Source of the DNA: Paenibacillus sp. MBLB1832
GTDB lineage: Bacteria; Bacillota; Bacilli; Paenibacillales; NBRC-103111
Direction of reading: 5' to 3'
Length of the DNA stretch: 64,000 nucleotides
NCBI RefSeq assembly: GCF_032271945.1
Contig: NZ_CP130319.1
Span: 2,189,001 to 2,253,000, forward strand
Shown: positions 18,901 to 27,725 of the stretch, in pieces
Numbering within the stretch: position 1 is the first letter of the stretch
How the letters are laid out: the number at the start of each line of letters is the position of its first letter
Program-made: the position numbers and the translations under genes
Notes under the pieces: generated by a model
What the model saw: the letters and a program-made list of their open reading frames with translations, nothing else
Database searches by the model: none
Told to the model about the DNA's origin: nothing

Positions 18901-21106
18901 CATTACACCTTGGGTGAAATCGATGAGGCTAAGCTCAGAGCGTCTAAGGGAGTCGTTTCGCAGCGGCATCGAAGATGGCGATTTAGTTTTTGCCGGCTAT
19001 GCGTTAACTTACCAAGTGCTGGTTCAAGATTTTCAAGGTATAGTTCTGTCAGAGCTCAAAGAGGAGCTGGCAAAAAGCTATCGGATTTTAGAACAGACGA
19101 ATCATCACGATACGCTGCTTATGATGGAAATCATTCGCATGGTGATTATGAATTTGGAGGGAATGAGCGTCAATCCGCTTCTTTTCGGCAACCACCAAGA
19201 AGAGGAAGAACTGTTCGTAACAAAGCTGAAAGAGCATCCGAACCAAGTCATCATGCATGTGTATACGATTAAGAAAATGATGCTGTATTACTTGTTTGGC
19301 TCTTATGAGGAAGCTGTGAAAATGGGCAAGATGTCCGAAATGTATGAAGGCGTTTCTTTCGGATTGTTTCATATCCCAGAAAATTATTTTTATTATGTGT
19401 TATCCATCGCAGCTGTGTATCAGGACGCATCGGTCATTGATCGTAAGAAATACGCCAAACAAGTTAAGAAGATGATGCGGAAGATGGACAAATGGGCCAA
19501 AAACTGTCCAGAAAATTTCTTGCATATGACTCATCTCATGCAAGCAGAGTGGGATCGTGTTTGTGGACGCAGTTTAAAAGCGGAGCAGGGCTATGAGGCG
19601 GCGATTCGGAAAGCTAAGGAAGAAGGCTTCATTCAGTATGAAGCGTTAGCGAGCGAGCTTGCAGGCAAGTATTACAAGCAGATGGGGAAAGACAAATTTG
19701 CGAAATTGTACTTCTTTGATGCTTATATGGGGTATATGAACTGGGGGGCGAAAGCCAAAGCGGACAATTTGCGCCTGCGGAACCCAGGCAATATCGGACA
19801 AGCCCCAGAATGGGCGACGACGAAGCTGAGTGATTATTCCTTGCAGGCGCTTGATTTCAAGACGATTATGAACACATCGCGCTCCTTATCCAGTGAAGTC
19901 AATTTGGAACAACTCATCAAGAGACTGATGGAAATTGTTACGTATTCCTCTGGGGCTGAGCGAAGCGTGCTCGTCCTTAAGGATAAAGACAGCTTATATG
20001 TGGAAGCTGAGATGCTTGCAAGTGAAGGGAAAAACTCCTGCACAGTTTGCTCAGTTCTGCTTGAATCACGCGACGATCTCCCTCAGACGGTGATTCAATA
20101 TGCCGCGAGATTGACGGAAGGGGTCGTGCTGGACGATGCGGAGAATTTTGGATTTTTCATGCACGATCCTTATATTCGTCAGACGGAAAGTAAATCGATC
20201 TTCTGCGAGCCGATCTTGCATCAGGGCAATTTAGTCGGAGTGTTTTATTTGGAAAATAATTTGACACGCAATGCCTTCACTTCCGACCGTTTGGATGTCA
20301 TTAAATTGTTGTCAGCGCAAGCTGCAATCTCCATTGAGAATGCGAGGCTGTACAATGATCTCGAGTCCAAAGTGAAAGAGCGAACGAATGAATTGATCTT
20401 GATGGAAACGTCGCGGCGCGATCTGCTCTCTAACATTTCGCATGATCTGGGAACACCGTTGACCTCCATTCAGGGCTATGTCGAAGCAATCTTGGACGGC
20501 GTTATTCAAGAACCCGATGAGCAGAAGAAGTATTTATCTGTCGTCCATATGCGGATTGTAGGCATTCAAAGGCTCATTACGGACTTATATCAGCTGAGCC
20601 GCCTAGAAACGAAACAGTTTCATTTTCAGCTTGTCCCTACAGCTGGTGTGACGATGGTTCGGCAGCTATTCGCGAAGTATGAATTAGACGCTGCCAACGC
20701 AGGAATCACCTACACCCTAGATATGAAGCTGACAGCGGGGCATGAGCTGATGCTTACCGTCGATTCGGATCGGATTGAACAGGTGTATGCGAATATCGTC
20801 TATAATGCGATTAAATTTACTCGTCGCGGCGGCTTTATCACGGTGAAAGTCGAAATTAGAGATGAACCAAGCGAGCTTGTCATACGGCTAACCGACAGCG
20901 GTGTCGGGATTAGTGATGAAGATTTACCGCATATTTTCGAGCGCTTCTATAAGGCTTCCAAATCCCGCAGCAACTCGGGCGGAAGTGGGCTAGGCCTCGC
21001 GATCGCCAAAGAAATTGTCCAGTACCATGGCGGTCAAATATGGGCAGAGAGTCGTTTAGGAGAAGGGTGCAGCATTTCATTTTCACTCCCGATGCATCGT
21101 ATATAA
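15920..21106 (+). CDS. Giant hybrid Ser/Thr-kinase-like / AAA ATPase / GAF / histidine kinase
   Basis: At 1728 residues this is one of the largest genes here. Domains in order are: a Ser/Thr-kinase-like domain (about 5-275) with HKDINPSNILV and HDFSIAS in place of HRD-x-K and DFG, and no Gly-rich loop; an AAA_16-type ATPase (about 290-580) with Walker A GESGFGKT near 328 and Walker B FLDDLQWAD near 455; a long helical TPR-like region (about 730-1320); a GAF domain (about 1325-1475); and a histidine kinase core with SNISHDLGTPL (phospho-His near 1507), an N box in YANIVYNAIKF, and DSGVGIS and GSGLGLAIAKEI. No membrane helix is evident. The start GTG 15920 follows GTAGGAGG. This fusion type is known from cyanobacteria and myxobacteria. 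No response regulator lies next to it. The kinase-like domain keeps the catalytic Asp but lacks several other residues, so its activity is uncertain. Confidence 0.88.
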   Translation: MVVFTDYDFIKQISRNERTVFYRAVHKVTMEKVMIRALRSDFPRSSDIAKLKREHEVGSPLDIPGILKPLTLWQNPTNVALILEDFDGVPLADLLPLYTQSITAFLAGAIQLVKIIGDLHQRYVIHKDINPSNILVNVDTKMMKLHDFSIASFTRERQEIIDPLLLEGTLRYMSPEQTGRMNRIIDYRTDYYSLGVTCYEMLTGRLPFQTDDPIELIHCHLAVTPPAPDSLDLGIPKAVSDIVMKLLAKNAEDRYQSAYGIVQDLTHCLTQLTAGERLDDFQAGRYDLTDMFQIPQGLYGRENETTKLLHVYEQATHGSLEAVWVTGESGFGKTFLIGETMRTIMKDRGWFLSGRFEPNKQHVSYQALSNALRGLVRQLLTGKNREIDDYRKRLLEVVGTSGSVLIDLIPELVLLIGEQPSAKQLPQQEAQKRLNYLLQQFLFLFSGKNHPIVLFLDDLQWADAASLQFLNLMLNDSQMRYFLFIGAYRGEYDTNWLSSMHVQLLDKLPARLVAERIVLQALKTEDVRSLVAEALATSADEVEGLAQLVLQKTGGNPFFIKVFLTALYEQGVLTFDYEMNRWTWDLDEIQLLRITDNLMFLLAEKLERMPARTQHLMRLAACLGVSFDLETLGIIMQKSFAETLHELELTIQNGLIIPVGTAYKFFQEGQSDSKARDIRFTFIHDSIQEAVYGSIEESMLPDMHLTIARMLIEALGEKELNERLLEIVHHLNLGSSLIREQQELKQLLAYNHYAGRKAKSSNAYQSAIQYLDKALDVLALIDGDELDERSYDIRLEKSEGLYLNGQADEAAKLYEQLLQEPLSREQKLEVYNLQVVLYTNIGKQHQSVQVGLKALAEYGIRISDSPSTPYVLVNFLDVKRRIGRRTTLDLYELPVMADPFQIKLMNLMINVAVSAYFVDTKLFGPFMFSMIKNALKYGNTPSMAYVYSAYGLILGSGFGDYQGGYLFGQLGERMNARFQSHPYRSKSYFALGLFITPWVKSMRLSSERLRESFRSGIEDGDLVFAGYALTYQVLVQDFQGIVLSELKEELAKSYRILEQTNHHDTLLMMEIIRMVIMNLEGMSVNPLLFGNHQEEEELFVTKLKEHPNQVIMHVYTIKKMMLYYLFGSYEEAVKMGKMSEMYEGVSFGLFHIPENYFYYVLSIAAVYQDASVIDRKKYAKQVKKMMRKMDKWAKNCPENFLHMTHLMQAEWDRVCGRSLKAEQGYEAAIRKAKEEGFIQYEALASELAGKYYKQMGKDKFAKLYFFDAYMGYMNWGAKAKADNLRLRNPGNIGQAPEWATTKLSDYSLQALDFKTIMNTSRSLSSEVNLEQLIKRLMEIVTYSSGAERSVLVLKDKDSLYVEAEMLASEGKNSCTVCSVLLESRDDLPQTVIQYAARLTEGVVLDDAENFGFFMHDPYIRQTESKSIFCEPILHQGNLVGVFYLENNLTRNAFTSDRLDVIKLLSAQAAISIENARLYNDLESKVKERTNELILMETSRRDLLSNISHDLGTPLTSIQGYVEAILDGVIQEPDEQKKYLSVVHMRIVGIQRLITDLYQLSRLETKQFHFQLVPTAGVTMVRQLFAKYELDAANAGITYTLDMKLTAGHELMLTVDSDRIEQVYANIVYNAIKFTRRGGFITVKVEIRDEPSELVIRLTDSGVGISDEDLPHIFERFYKASKSRSNSGGSGLGLAIAKEIVQYHGGQIWAESRLGEGCSISFSLPMHRI

Positions 21107-21114
21107 CGAGAGCA

Positions 21115-21149
21115 AACCGTACATCTTACAGAGAGATGTGCGGTTTTTT
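21115..21149 (+). terminator. Intrinsic terminator after the giant kinase gene
   Basis: A 12-base stem with one G-U pair (21115-21126 with 21134-21145) is followed by a run of T, just after the stop codon. Confidence 0.85.
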
Positions 21150-21222
21150 GTTACCAATGCTATTGAATTCGACATGTGCTATACTTCTGTAGATATCAGT
21201 CATCGAAGGAGTTTACCCACAC

Positions 21223-22392
21223 ATGGAATCATTTATGCAGTATAATCCAACCAAATTATGGTTTGGTGAAGGCCAAATCAAGCAATTACAGCAGGAAGTA
21301 GACACACATGGCAAGCGTGTATTGCTGGTGTACGGCGGCGGAAGCATTAAACAAAATGGCGTGTATGATGCGGTGATGAAGCAGCTACGTGAGTGTGAAG
21401 CAACGGTTATCGAGATGCCAGGCGTTGAACCGAATCCTAGGTTGACGACCGTCAAGAAAGGCATAGCGTTATGCCGTGAGATGAGCATTGATCTCATTTT
21501 GGCCGTAGGCGGGGGAAGTGTCATCGATTGCGCCAAAGCAATCTCCGTAGGGGTGTTTTATGACGGAGATGTTTGGGACATTATCACAAGGAAGGCAACG
21601 CCAGAGCGCGCATTGCCACTTGGGACGGTACTAACGTTAGCTGCGACGGGGTCCGAAATGAATAATATCTCCGTGATCACGAATTGGGAAAAAAATGAGA
21701 AACGCGGTTGGAGCAGTCCATTCGCTTATCCTGCTTTCTCCATTTTAGATCCTGCCTATACGGTATCTGTGCCGCGTGATCAGACGGTATATGGCATCGT
21801 CGATATGATGTCCCATGTCCTCGAGCAGTATTTCCACCGAACCGAACATGCGCCAATGATGGATCGGTTCATGGAATCTGTGCTGCTAACCGTTATGGAA
21901 GCGGGCGTTAAGCTGGTTGACGATCTGCAGAATATCAAGCATCGAGCAACGATCATGTACGCGGGGACGACCGCGTTTAATGGTATGCTCTCTTGCGGAA
22001 CAGACGGAGGGGATTGGGCTTCACATCAAATCGAGCACGGGTTGTCCGCTGTTTATGATATCCCGCACGGCGGTGGGTTAGCGATTGTATTTCCGAACTG
22101 GATGGCCCACTGTGCGGAGGAAGATCCAAGTCGGATGAAGAAGCTGGCAATGACCGTTTTTGGTATTGAAGAGAGAGGCAGGAGCGACTACGAAATTGCG
22201 ATGGAAGGGATTCAGGCCTTGCGTCAGTTCTGGGATTCATTAGGGGCGCCGAATCGATTGGGCTATTATGGCATCGACGATCAGCGAATTGAAGAATTAG
22301 TTCATAAATCATTTATGAAACCGAGCATTGGACAGTATAAAGTGATGACGAGAGACAGCGTGCGCGATATTCTGATAAGGTCGTTAGCATGA
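21223..22392 (+). CDS. Iron-containing alcohol dehydrogenase, YqhD/BdhA type
   Basis: This 389-residue NAD(P)-linked alcohol/aldehyde oxidoreductase has the dinucleotide-binding motif [12 protein letters not shown], the segment [15 protein letters not shown], and metal-ligand regions around HVLEQYFH and [20 protein letters not shown] with the conserved His residues of group III enzymes. Family members usually reduce short-chain aldehydes with NADPH and help to detoxify reactive carbonyls. AAGGAG precedes the ATG by 11 bases. Its last four bases overlap the start of the transporter gene, so the two are translated together. Confidence 0.92.
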   Translation: MESFMQYNPTKLWFGEGQIKQLQQEVDTHGKRVLLVYGGGSIKQNGVYDAVMKQLRECEATVIEMPGVEPNPRLTTVKKGIALCREMSIDLILAVGGGSVIDCAKAISVGVFYDGDVWDIITRKATPERALPLGTVLTLAATGSEMNNISVITNWEKNEKRGWSSPFAYPAFSILDPAYTVSVPRDQTVYGIVDMMSHVLEQYFHRTEHAPMMDRFMESVLLTVMEAGVKLVDDLQNIKHRATIMYAGTTAFNGMLSCGTDGGDWASHQIEHGLSAVYDIPHGGGLAIVFPNWMAHCAEEDPSRMKKLAMTVFGIEERGRSDYEIAMEGIQALRQFWDSLGAPNRLGYYGIDDQRIEELVHKSFMKPSIGQYKVMTRDSVRDILIRSLA

Positions 22393-23306
22393 AGTATTAT
22401 GTGTACGTCCTAACTGGCGCTATCAGCTTCGGACTTCTATCAACTTTCGTGAAGAAAGCTTATGAGGCTGGATTTCATGTAGGTGATGTCGTTGGCAGTC
22501 AAATTTTATTCGGATTAATGATGCTGTGGTTGATGGCTTTCGTGACGTCTAAGTCAGCGAAGGCAGGTGCCGAGAGACCAACGTTTCGTGTTTCACCCAA
22601 GCAAACGCTTCTGCTCATGCTTGTTGGAACAAGCTCTGGTTTGACGGGTATCTTTTATTATGCAGCACTGCAATATGTATCGGCTTCTTTTGCTATTCTT
22701 CTATTGTTCCAATTCACCTGGATCGGCATCGTACTTGAGGCTCTTATTGATCGTAAGCGACCAAGTAAAGACAAGCTTATTGCCCTTATTTTCTTAATTA
22801 TCGGTATTATGATGGCGAGCGGTTATTTACAAGGCCACTTAGAGGCGCCGTCATTGGTAGGTGTGCTGCTTGGGCTGCTATCTGCGTTAACCTACGCGTT
22901 GTTCATTGCGATGAACGGCCGAGTAGTGAATCATGTTGCACCGATCACACGAAGCGCTGTGATGCAGACAGGCTCTTTCGTGATTATCATGCTGATCTTC
23001 CCGCCACACTTCCTGTGGAACGGTTCGCTGCATGAATCTTTATTGCCTTGGGCATTGTTATTAGCCCTGTTCGGCGTGGTCATCCCGCCGTTATTTTTCG
23101 CGATTGGCGTGCCGCGCATCGGTGGAGGCATGGCCACGATTATGAGCGCGGCGGAGCTGCCGACCGCGGTCATTTTGTCCTTTATCGTTTTGCATGAACC
23201 GGTCAATGCACTGCAATGGTGCGGTGTCACCATTACGATGTTCGGCATTGCATGGCCGGAGCTAAAGAAACGAAGACATGTGCTGCAAGGCGCACAAACG
23301 AAATAA
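22389..23306 (+). CDS. DMT-superfamily (EamA) transporter
   Basis: This 305-residue protein is almost entirely hydrophobic, with about ten membrane helices arranged as two EamA repeats (roughly residues 5-140 and 155-290), the second containing the typical [20 protein letters not shown]. Such proteins export or import small metabolites; the substrate cannot be predicted. The ATGA overlap with the alcohol dehydrogenase gene implies translational coupling and perhaps a shared role in handling a metabolite. A terminator follows directly. Confidence 0.9.
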   Translation: MKYYVYVLTGAISFGLLSTFVKKAYEAGFHVGDVVGSQILFGLMMLWLMAFVTSKSAKAGAERPTFRVSPKQTLLLMLVGTSSGLTGIFYYAALQYVSASFAILLLFQFTWIGIVLEALIDRKRPSKDKLIALIFLIIGIMMASGYLQGHLEAPSLVGVLLGLLSALTYALFIAMNGRVVNHVAPITRSAVMQTGSFVIIMLIFPPHFLWNGSLHESLLPWALLLALFGVVIPPLFFAIGVPRIGGGMATIMSAAELPTAVILSFIVLHEPVNALQWCGVTITMFGIAWPELKKRRHVLQGAQTK

Positions 23307-23352
23307 AAGAAGGTGGATGACCAGTGAAACTGGGGATCCGCCTTCTTTTTTT
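23307..23352 (+). terminator. Intrinsic terminator after the EamA transporter gene
   Basis: The arms AAGAAGGTGGAT and ATCCGCCTTCTT pair with one G-T position and are followed by seven or more T residues. Confidence 0.85.
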
Positions 23353-23403
23353 GCATACAATTTTAACTATAAAAAAGCCAATCGGCCCTCACATCATCCC
23401 AGG

Positions 23404-23965
23404 TTATGCGTGCGCAAGCTGCTTCAATTCTAGCTTCACCGTGGTTAGATGGGTGAGCTCCGGCATTTTGAAATATTCGGCTAATCGGCGAAGCCGCATA
23501 TAGATTGTTCGCAGAATCACGGAATCCAATTCCGTGATCATGGCACGGTTCGCCACGTAGTCGGACATGCTCATTTTGATCAGAAAAGAACTCTCTCTTA
23601 ACGGTGTAGGTGTAGACGCCACTTGCTTCTTCCCATCCCCGCACATATAGTACTTCGTTTGTTTCAATGCGGCATGAAACCGTTCCACACACGTTCGTGA
23701 AACTTGAATCTGCTTGGTGGCGCCGAACGCATCGGTTACCGTAAGTATTTGTTTTAATTCATCTAAGGAATTACTTCTCAAATACACAATCTCGTGAGGG
23801 GCAACACCCTCGATAAGCAGGCGGAGAATAATGGCATCTTGCGGATTCAGGCATTGTGTCTCGATACTTTGAATTTGCGCGAGTGTAAGAATTGGAAATC
23901 AACATCCCTTCAAGTTTGAACTTAATTTTCTGTAAAATTTCAGTTGGGTTTTCAGAAATAAGCAA
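23404..23965 (-). pseudogene. Degraded recombinase-fold gene, possibly MrpR-like
   Basis: The largest intact frame is 23787 to 23404 on the minus strand (127 codons from a GTG). The same frame is open for 37 more codons upstream, to a stop at 23901-23899, but has no ATG, GTG or TTG there. A second frame, 23965 to about 23880, supplies a plausible N-terminal piece (EILQKIKFKLEGMLIS), so one frameshift may separate the parts. The joined text contains NPQDAIILRLLIEGVAPHEI, which reads like the tyrosine-recombinase fold and, from memory, like phage lytic-cycle repressors of the MrpR type. The N-terminal half is absent. I treat it as a truncated remnant; a short functional protein cannot be excluded. 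Confidence 0.4.
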
Positions 23966-24083
23966 CTATACAAGATATGCGAGGGTGACGGGGAATATGC
24001 CTAACCAATATGCCATGAGGCAACTATAGCCCAAAGAAACACGCGGAACAATGAGGGAAAAGCCCTAGATATTAATGGTTTGA

Positions 24084-24117
24084 TTTCGACAAGGTTCTTC
24101 TGCAATCGTTTGTCGAA
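24084..24117. promoter_or_regulatory. Possible pair of inverted Spo0A boxes
   Basis: TTTGTCGAA at 24109-24117 matches the 0A-box consensus TTTGTCRAA exactly, and TTTCGACAA at 24084-24092 is an eight-of-nine match on the other strand. They lie 138 bases before the start of the small membrane protein gene at 24255. Spo0A-P control is inferred from these matches only. The rest of 23966-24240 shows no convincing gene. Confidence 0.4.
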
Positions 24118-24254
24118 GACATGTGGCTGTACTTTTTCCTAAACACAAATATCGACATTCGCCTGGAAATATGGGATTATGAGATCAGAGTGTTCAGAGG
24201 CTAGAATCGCAGGAAAGAAGCCAATGGGACGATATTAGCCAAGGAGTGACAGAC

Positions 24255-24764
24255 ATGTCTCGCAAGTGGGAAAGAATGGTTAGCAAAAATTCAAAAAAGG
24301 CCAACCTGGTCCGTGCCAAACAGGGCAAAGCCCCGATTTCAACAGATCCTGATCGTGCAGAAGTGTTCAAAGGCAGAAGTATTTTATTATCAGCGTTTTT
24401 CATCGTCGTCGCCATTTTCTTATTGTTCACGCTGACGAAGACAGACGGGGACAAGATGTATTGGTTTACAACGTTGAGTTATCTTGTAGTGGGATTGCTT
24501 ATTTATACCGTGCGCAGACCGTATTTACGAGTATCTAAGACGAATCTCGCGAAGCGCGGTTTAGCTAGAGAACTTGTTCTTGAGGCTGAAAATATTAAAG
24601 AAATCGTTCACGTTCCAGGTCAAATTATTATTGAACTCACAGGCAAATCGCCGCGTTGGGTGTACAACCGCACGTTCAATCGCTTTGATATCCCAGCCAT
24701 GGCAGCGAAATTGAAAAAGTTCGCTGACCAGAATCACGTCGCTTTTGTTGATAAAACGGTTTAA
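24255..24764 (+). CDS. Small membrane protein of unknown function
   Basis: This 169-residue protein has a basic N-terminus (MSRKWERMVSKNSKK), two adjacent membrane helices (about residues 43-62 and 69-86), and a C-terminal soluble domain of about 75 residues rich in Lys and hydrophobic strands. I do not recognise the family with certainty. ATG 24255 is preferred to the GTG nine bases earlier because AAGGAG lies eight bases before it. It is a single-gene unit closed by a terminator. The upstream 0A-box-like sites hint at control at the onset of sporulation. Confidence 0.75.
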   Translation: MSRKWERMVSKNSKKANLVRAKQGKAPISTDPDRAEVFKGRSILLSAFFIVVAIFLLFTLTKTDGDKMYWFTTLSYLVVGLLIYTVRRPYLRVSKTNLAKRGLARELVLEAENIKEIVHVPGQIIIELTGKSPRWVYNRTFNRFDIPAMAAKLKKFADQNHVAFVDKTV

Positions 24765-24770
24765 TGACAT

Positions 24771-24816
24771 AAGCCCTCAATGCCACAGTATGATTGTGGT
24801 GTTGGGGGCTTTTTGC
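24771..24816. terminator. Terminator between the small membrane protein and convergent DAHP synthase genes
   Basis: A long stem (24771-24787 with about 24794-24812), including some G-T pairs, ends in TTTTT, just after the stop codon and before the convergent gene. Confidence 0.75.
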
Positions 24817-24834
24817 TTCTTGCAGCGCTCCTAT

Positions 24835-25896
24835 TCAAAATAAGCCAGATTGCCGAATCACCTCGAAAAAGGTGTTGAATTCGTCTATGGTCAGTTGCTG
24901 CGCGGCATCAGAAAGCGCGGTAGCAGGGGTCGGATGGACCTCGACCATAATCCCGTCTGCACCTGCGGCTAGGGCCGCTTTGGCACATGGTGCAAAAATA
25001 TCTTTGCGACCTGTCGAGTGCGTCACATCAACCAAAACAGGCAGGTGGGTCTCCTGCTTGAGAATAGGAACAGCGGAAATATCCAGCGTATTCCGAGTGG
25101 CCTTCTCATACGTGCGGATGCCGCGTTCGATCAGCATCACCTGTGTATTGCCGCGGGATAGGATATATTCAGCCGCGTGAATGAATTCATCAATTGTAGC
25201 GGAGAGTCCGCGTTTCAACAGAATCGGGATTGGCGCATCGCCCGCCGCCTTCAACAACTCGAAATTGTGCATGTTTCTTGCGCCAATTTGGATCACATCA
25301 ATGTATTGATCTGCGATTTCAATATGGGAAGGGTCAACGATTTCACTGATCGTGCGCAGCCCGAATTCGTCGGCAACTTCTTTGAGGATTTGCAACCCTT
25401 CTAGTCCTAAGCCTTGAAAATCGTAAGGTGAAGTTCGGGGTTTGAACGCACCTCCGCGCATCACAGTGACACCTGCCGCCTTAAGCGCGGCAGCAACGGT
25501 GCGCACTTGCTCGTAGCTTTCCACGGAGCAGGGGCCAGCGATCATCACAGGCTTTCCAGTGCCAATAACCGTGGAGCCCAGCTGAATTACGGTGTTTGCC
25601 TTTTGCTTAGATCGGCTAACGAGCAGTTGTTGCTTATGGTCAATGAGCTGCAAAGACAGGGAGGCTTGGAAAATTTGCTTAAATAATTGGCGAATGGTCT
25701 CATCGGTAAAAGGGCCTGTGTTCCTAGCAACTAGGTCTTCTAGCATTTTCTTCTCGCGAAGCGGGTCAAATTTAGGCACGCCTTGCTTTTCCTTCTCGGA
25801 AGCGATCTCTTGAACTGTCTGTGCGCGCTCTGTCAGCAGGCTCAAGAGCTCCAGATTGATCTCATCAATCCGCCCTCGCAATTCATCTAACCTCAT
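24835..25896 (-). CDS. aroA: Bifunctional DAHP synthase / chorismate mutase
   Basis: This enzyme condenses phosphoenolpyruvate and erythrose 4-phosphate to DAHP, the first step of aromatic amino acid synthesis. Residues 1-85 form an AroQ-type chorismate mutase domain ([14 protein letters not shown], with LREKKML), which acts as the feedback-sensing part in Bacilli. Residues 105-350 form the class I-beta DAHP synthase barrel with [18 protein letters not shown] and GARNMHNF. The start is ATG 25896 with AAAGGAG upstream; an earlier in-frame ATG adds 17 residues without a ribosome site. The symbol follows Bacillus subtilis usage and differs from the Escherichia coli aroA. The length of 353 residues is normal. 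Confidence 0.93.
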   Translation of the reverse strand: MRLDELRGRIDEINLELLSLLTERAQTVQEIASEKEKQGVPKFDPLREKKMLEDLVARNTGPFTDETIRQLFKQIFQASLSLQLIDHKQQLLVSRSKQKANTVIQLGSTVIGTGKPVMIAGPCSVESYEQVRTVAAALKAAGVTVMRGGAFKPRTSPYDFQGLGLEGLQILKEVADEFGLRTISEIVDPSHIEIADQYIDVIQIGARNMHNFELLKAAGDAPIPILLKRGLSATIDEFIHAAEYILSRGNTQVMLIERGIRTYEKATRNTLDISAVPILKQETHLPVLVDVTHSTGRKDIFAPCAKAALAAGADGIMVEVHPTPATALSDAAQQLTIDEFNTFFEVIRQSGLF

Positions 25897-26058
25897 GACG
25901 TGCACTCCTTTCATTTTGCTTATAAGTACTATGTGTATGCAAGTCATGCGCTGAAAGTTAAAATTTACTGCAAAGTTGGACGATATTGCTTCAGGCTAGT
26001 CATTTTCTTACTAGATTCGGAATAGTAGTTTAAGAGGGAAAAGAAGAGGGGGATTCGG

Positions 26059-26658
26059 ATGCTCACATTAAAATCATGGACGGGCTTATTTCACAGGGGG
26101 ACCGAAGACGTCTACCCAACGTTCAAGGTGCGGGCGCCTCGTGATTATTTTGAACGGGCAGACGCCTTTTTGGAAGATATCGTCTATACCTCGCAAGAGG
26201 ATCTTAACGGCATCAATAAGACATTTCTCGTGAAGCTGCTCTTTGATAATTTCATGGATCACGTCCGTAAAGGGAAGGATCTGTTTACCTATATGCTGCA
26301 GTTGAGAAGTAAATTTGGAGGGATCGTATCCAGCTCGAATGCGAACTCACCGTTGACAGGTCGAACTTCGTCAGGCAGTGTGCCTGGGTTTCAATGGGGA
26401 CTTTCTTTCCAATCGAGCAGCCATGACCGAGCATCCTATTTAACGTTAAATGTCCGATTGCACCCAGCAGAGGTGAATCGGATGCGTGTCTTTTTCGACG
26501 ATTTGCAATGGAAGCATCACCAGTCGCTGAACATGGAGCTGCATGAGCTGTTATCGCTCTTATTCATTGAATTTATTACTGAGCTTCGGAATGGGTTAAC
26601 GGAGGAGACGAAAGAGGAAATTGTAGCAGCTATCATTCATAAATGGGAAGAACGATAG
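26059..26658 (+). CDS. Conserved protein of unknown function
   Basis: The 199-residue soluble protein has no signal peptide or membrane segment. It shows two similar halves: residues 20-80 (YFERADAFLEDI ... LVKLLFDNFMDHVRKG) and 125-195 (EVNRMRVFFDDLQW ... LLSLLFIEFITELRNG), which suggests an internal duplication of a helical unit. The middle (85-115) is Ser/Gly-rich and likely flexible. A GGGGG-containing ribosome site precedes the ATG. I do not recognise a family. Confidence 0.7.
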   Translation: MLTLKSWTGLFHRGTEDVYPTFKVRAPRDYFERADAFLEDIVYTSQEDLNGINKTFLVKLLFDNFMDHVRKGKDLFTYMLQLRSKFGGIVSSSNANSPLTGRTSSGSVPGFQWGLSFQSSSHDRASYLTLNVRLHPAEVNRMRVFFDDLQWKHHQSLNMELHELLSLLFIEFITELRNGLTEETKEEIVAAIIHKWEER

Positions 26659-26732
26659 CCGCATAGCGCACGGGGAGTTTGAATAAATTGAAATTCCAGC
26701 CATTCTGGATGAAGCAGAGCTGAAATAATTGT

Positions 26733-27611
26733 CTACCTGGGCCGCTGCCACTTCTTCCGATAGACAAGCGGTGTGTCGCCTGTGCGATCTCTGAAAAGGT
26801 TGATAAAATGGCTGACGTTATGGATACCCACCGCAGCCGCAATTTCGGAGACCGGCATATCGGAATACTTTAGCTTCTCCTTCGCATGAACCATGCGAAT
26901 ACCAATCAAATATTCGTGCGGCGAGAAGCCTGTGAACTGCTTGAATCGTTTGGCCATATTGTATTTGCTGACCGCATGCTTTTGCGCTAATTGGTCTAGG
27001 GATATAGGCTCCGAGAAGCGCTGCTCCAATGTTTGACGAATCGCATGAATATAGGCAGGCTTGTCCGATTCGGACAGGTCTTTTTCCTGTGAGGACAGGA
27101 GGATGGTCGTCAGCAATTCCACGAGCAACTGGGAGGTCAGCAGTTCTGTGGCCGCACTTTTTTGTTGCTGTATTTGGAGCGTGCGCGTGATTAATTCGGG
27201 AATCCTCTCATTGGCGAGCGGAAGAACAGGCTCATACTGATCAGCATATTGTTCGTAATAGGCGCTAATTGAGCTGCCGTACACGTGGACCCACAGCAGT
27301 TCTAACGGATCGTTAGGATCAGCAGTGTACTGATGATAGGGCATGCAATGGATAAAAAACAGCTGACGAGCTTCCAAGGTATATGTGTGCCCTTGATAAA
27401 TCAATTTCCCCTTGCCCCTCTGGATGTACACGATCAGGTAAGAATCAAGTCCTTCACGCTCCGTGAAATAACCGGGGAGGGTGTGGAAATGGCCGATTTC
27501 CTGAACATAATACAAATTCGTTGCTGCGAACGTAGAGGGGCTGGAAATGAAACGGATCGAGTCGTCCGACCAGGCGGTCGTATAATTTTCTCTCATGTGT
27601 GATGTCACCAT
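26733..27611 (-). CDS. AraC-family transcriptional regulator with cupin sensor
   Basis: The 292-residue protein has an AraC N-terminal cupin domain (about residues 20-150: RGKGKLIYQGHTYTLEARQL, CMPYHQYTADP) that should bind a sugar, and a C-terminal double helix-turn-helix (about 190-288: ISLDQLAQKHAVSKYNMAKR, ending DRTGDTPLVYRKKW). It is transcribed away from the isomerase-like gene at 27726, with a 114-base intergenic region containing a clear dyad. It most likely activates that gene in response to a sugar. No strong ribosome site is visible before the start; ATG at 27596 is an alternative. Confidence 0.88.
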   Translation of the reverse strand: MVTSHMRENYTTAWSDDSIRFISSPSTFAATNLYYVQEIGHFHTLPGYFTEREGLDSYLIVYIQRGKGKLIYQGHTYTLEARQLFFIHCMPYHQYTADPNDPLELLWVHVYGSSISAYYEQYADQYEPVLPLANERIPELITRTLQIQQQKSAATELLTSQLLVELLTTILLSSQEKDLSESDKPAYIHAIRQTLEQRFSEPISLDQLAQKHAVSKYNMAKRFKQFTGFSPHEYLIGIRMVHAKEKLKYSDMPVSEIAAAVGIHNVSHFINLFRDRTGDTPLVYRKKWQRPR

Positions 27612-27662
27612 GCCCTAGCAAGATTCTATGATTTTTAACCAAGATTATTGGATGTTATCTAT

Positions 27663-27680
27663 ATTGTAAGCCGTTACAAT
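27663..27680. promoter_or_regulatory. Palindromic operator candidate in the divergent promoter region
   Basis: The arms ATTGTAA and TTACAAT flank the four bases GCCG. The site lies 45 bases before the isomerase-like gene and 51 bases from the AraC gene. It differs from a cre core (TGWAANCGNTWNCA) at one central base, so it could bind CcpA or another LacI-type repressor. Confidence 0.5.
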
Positions 27681-27725
27681 AAGTTTATAAAGTTATTATT
27701 TTTATGAACGAATGGAGTGGCTGCG

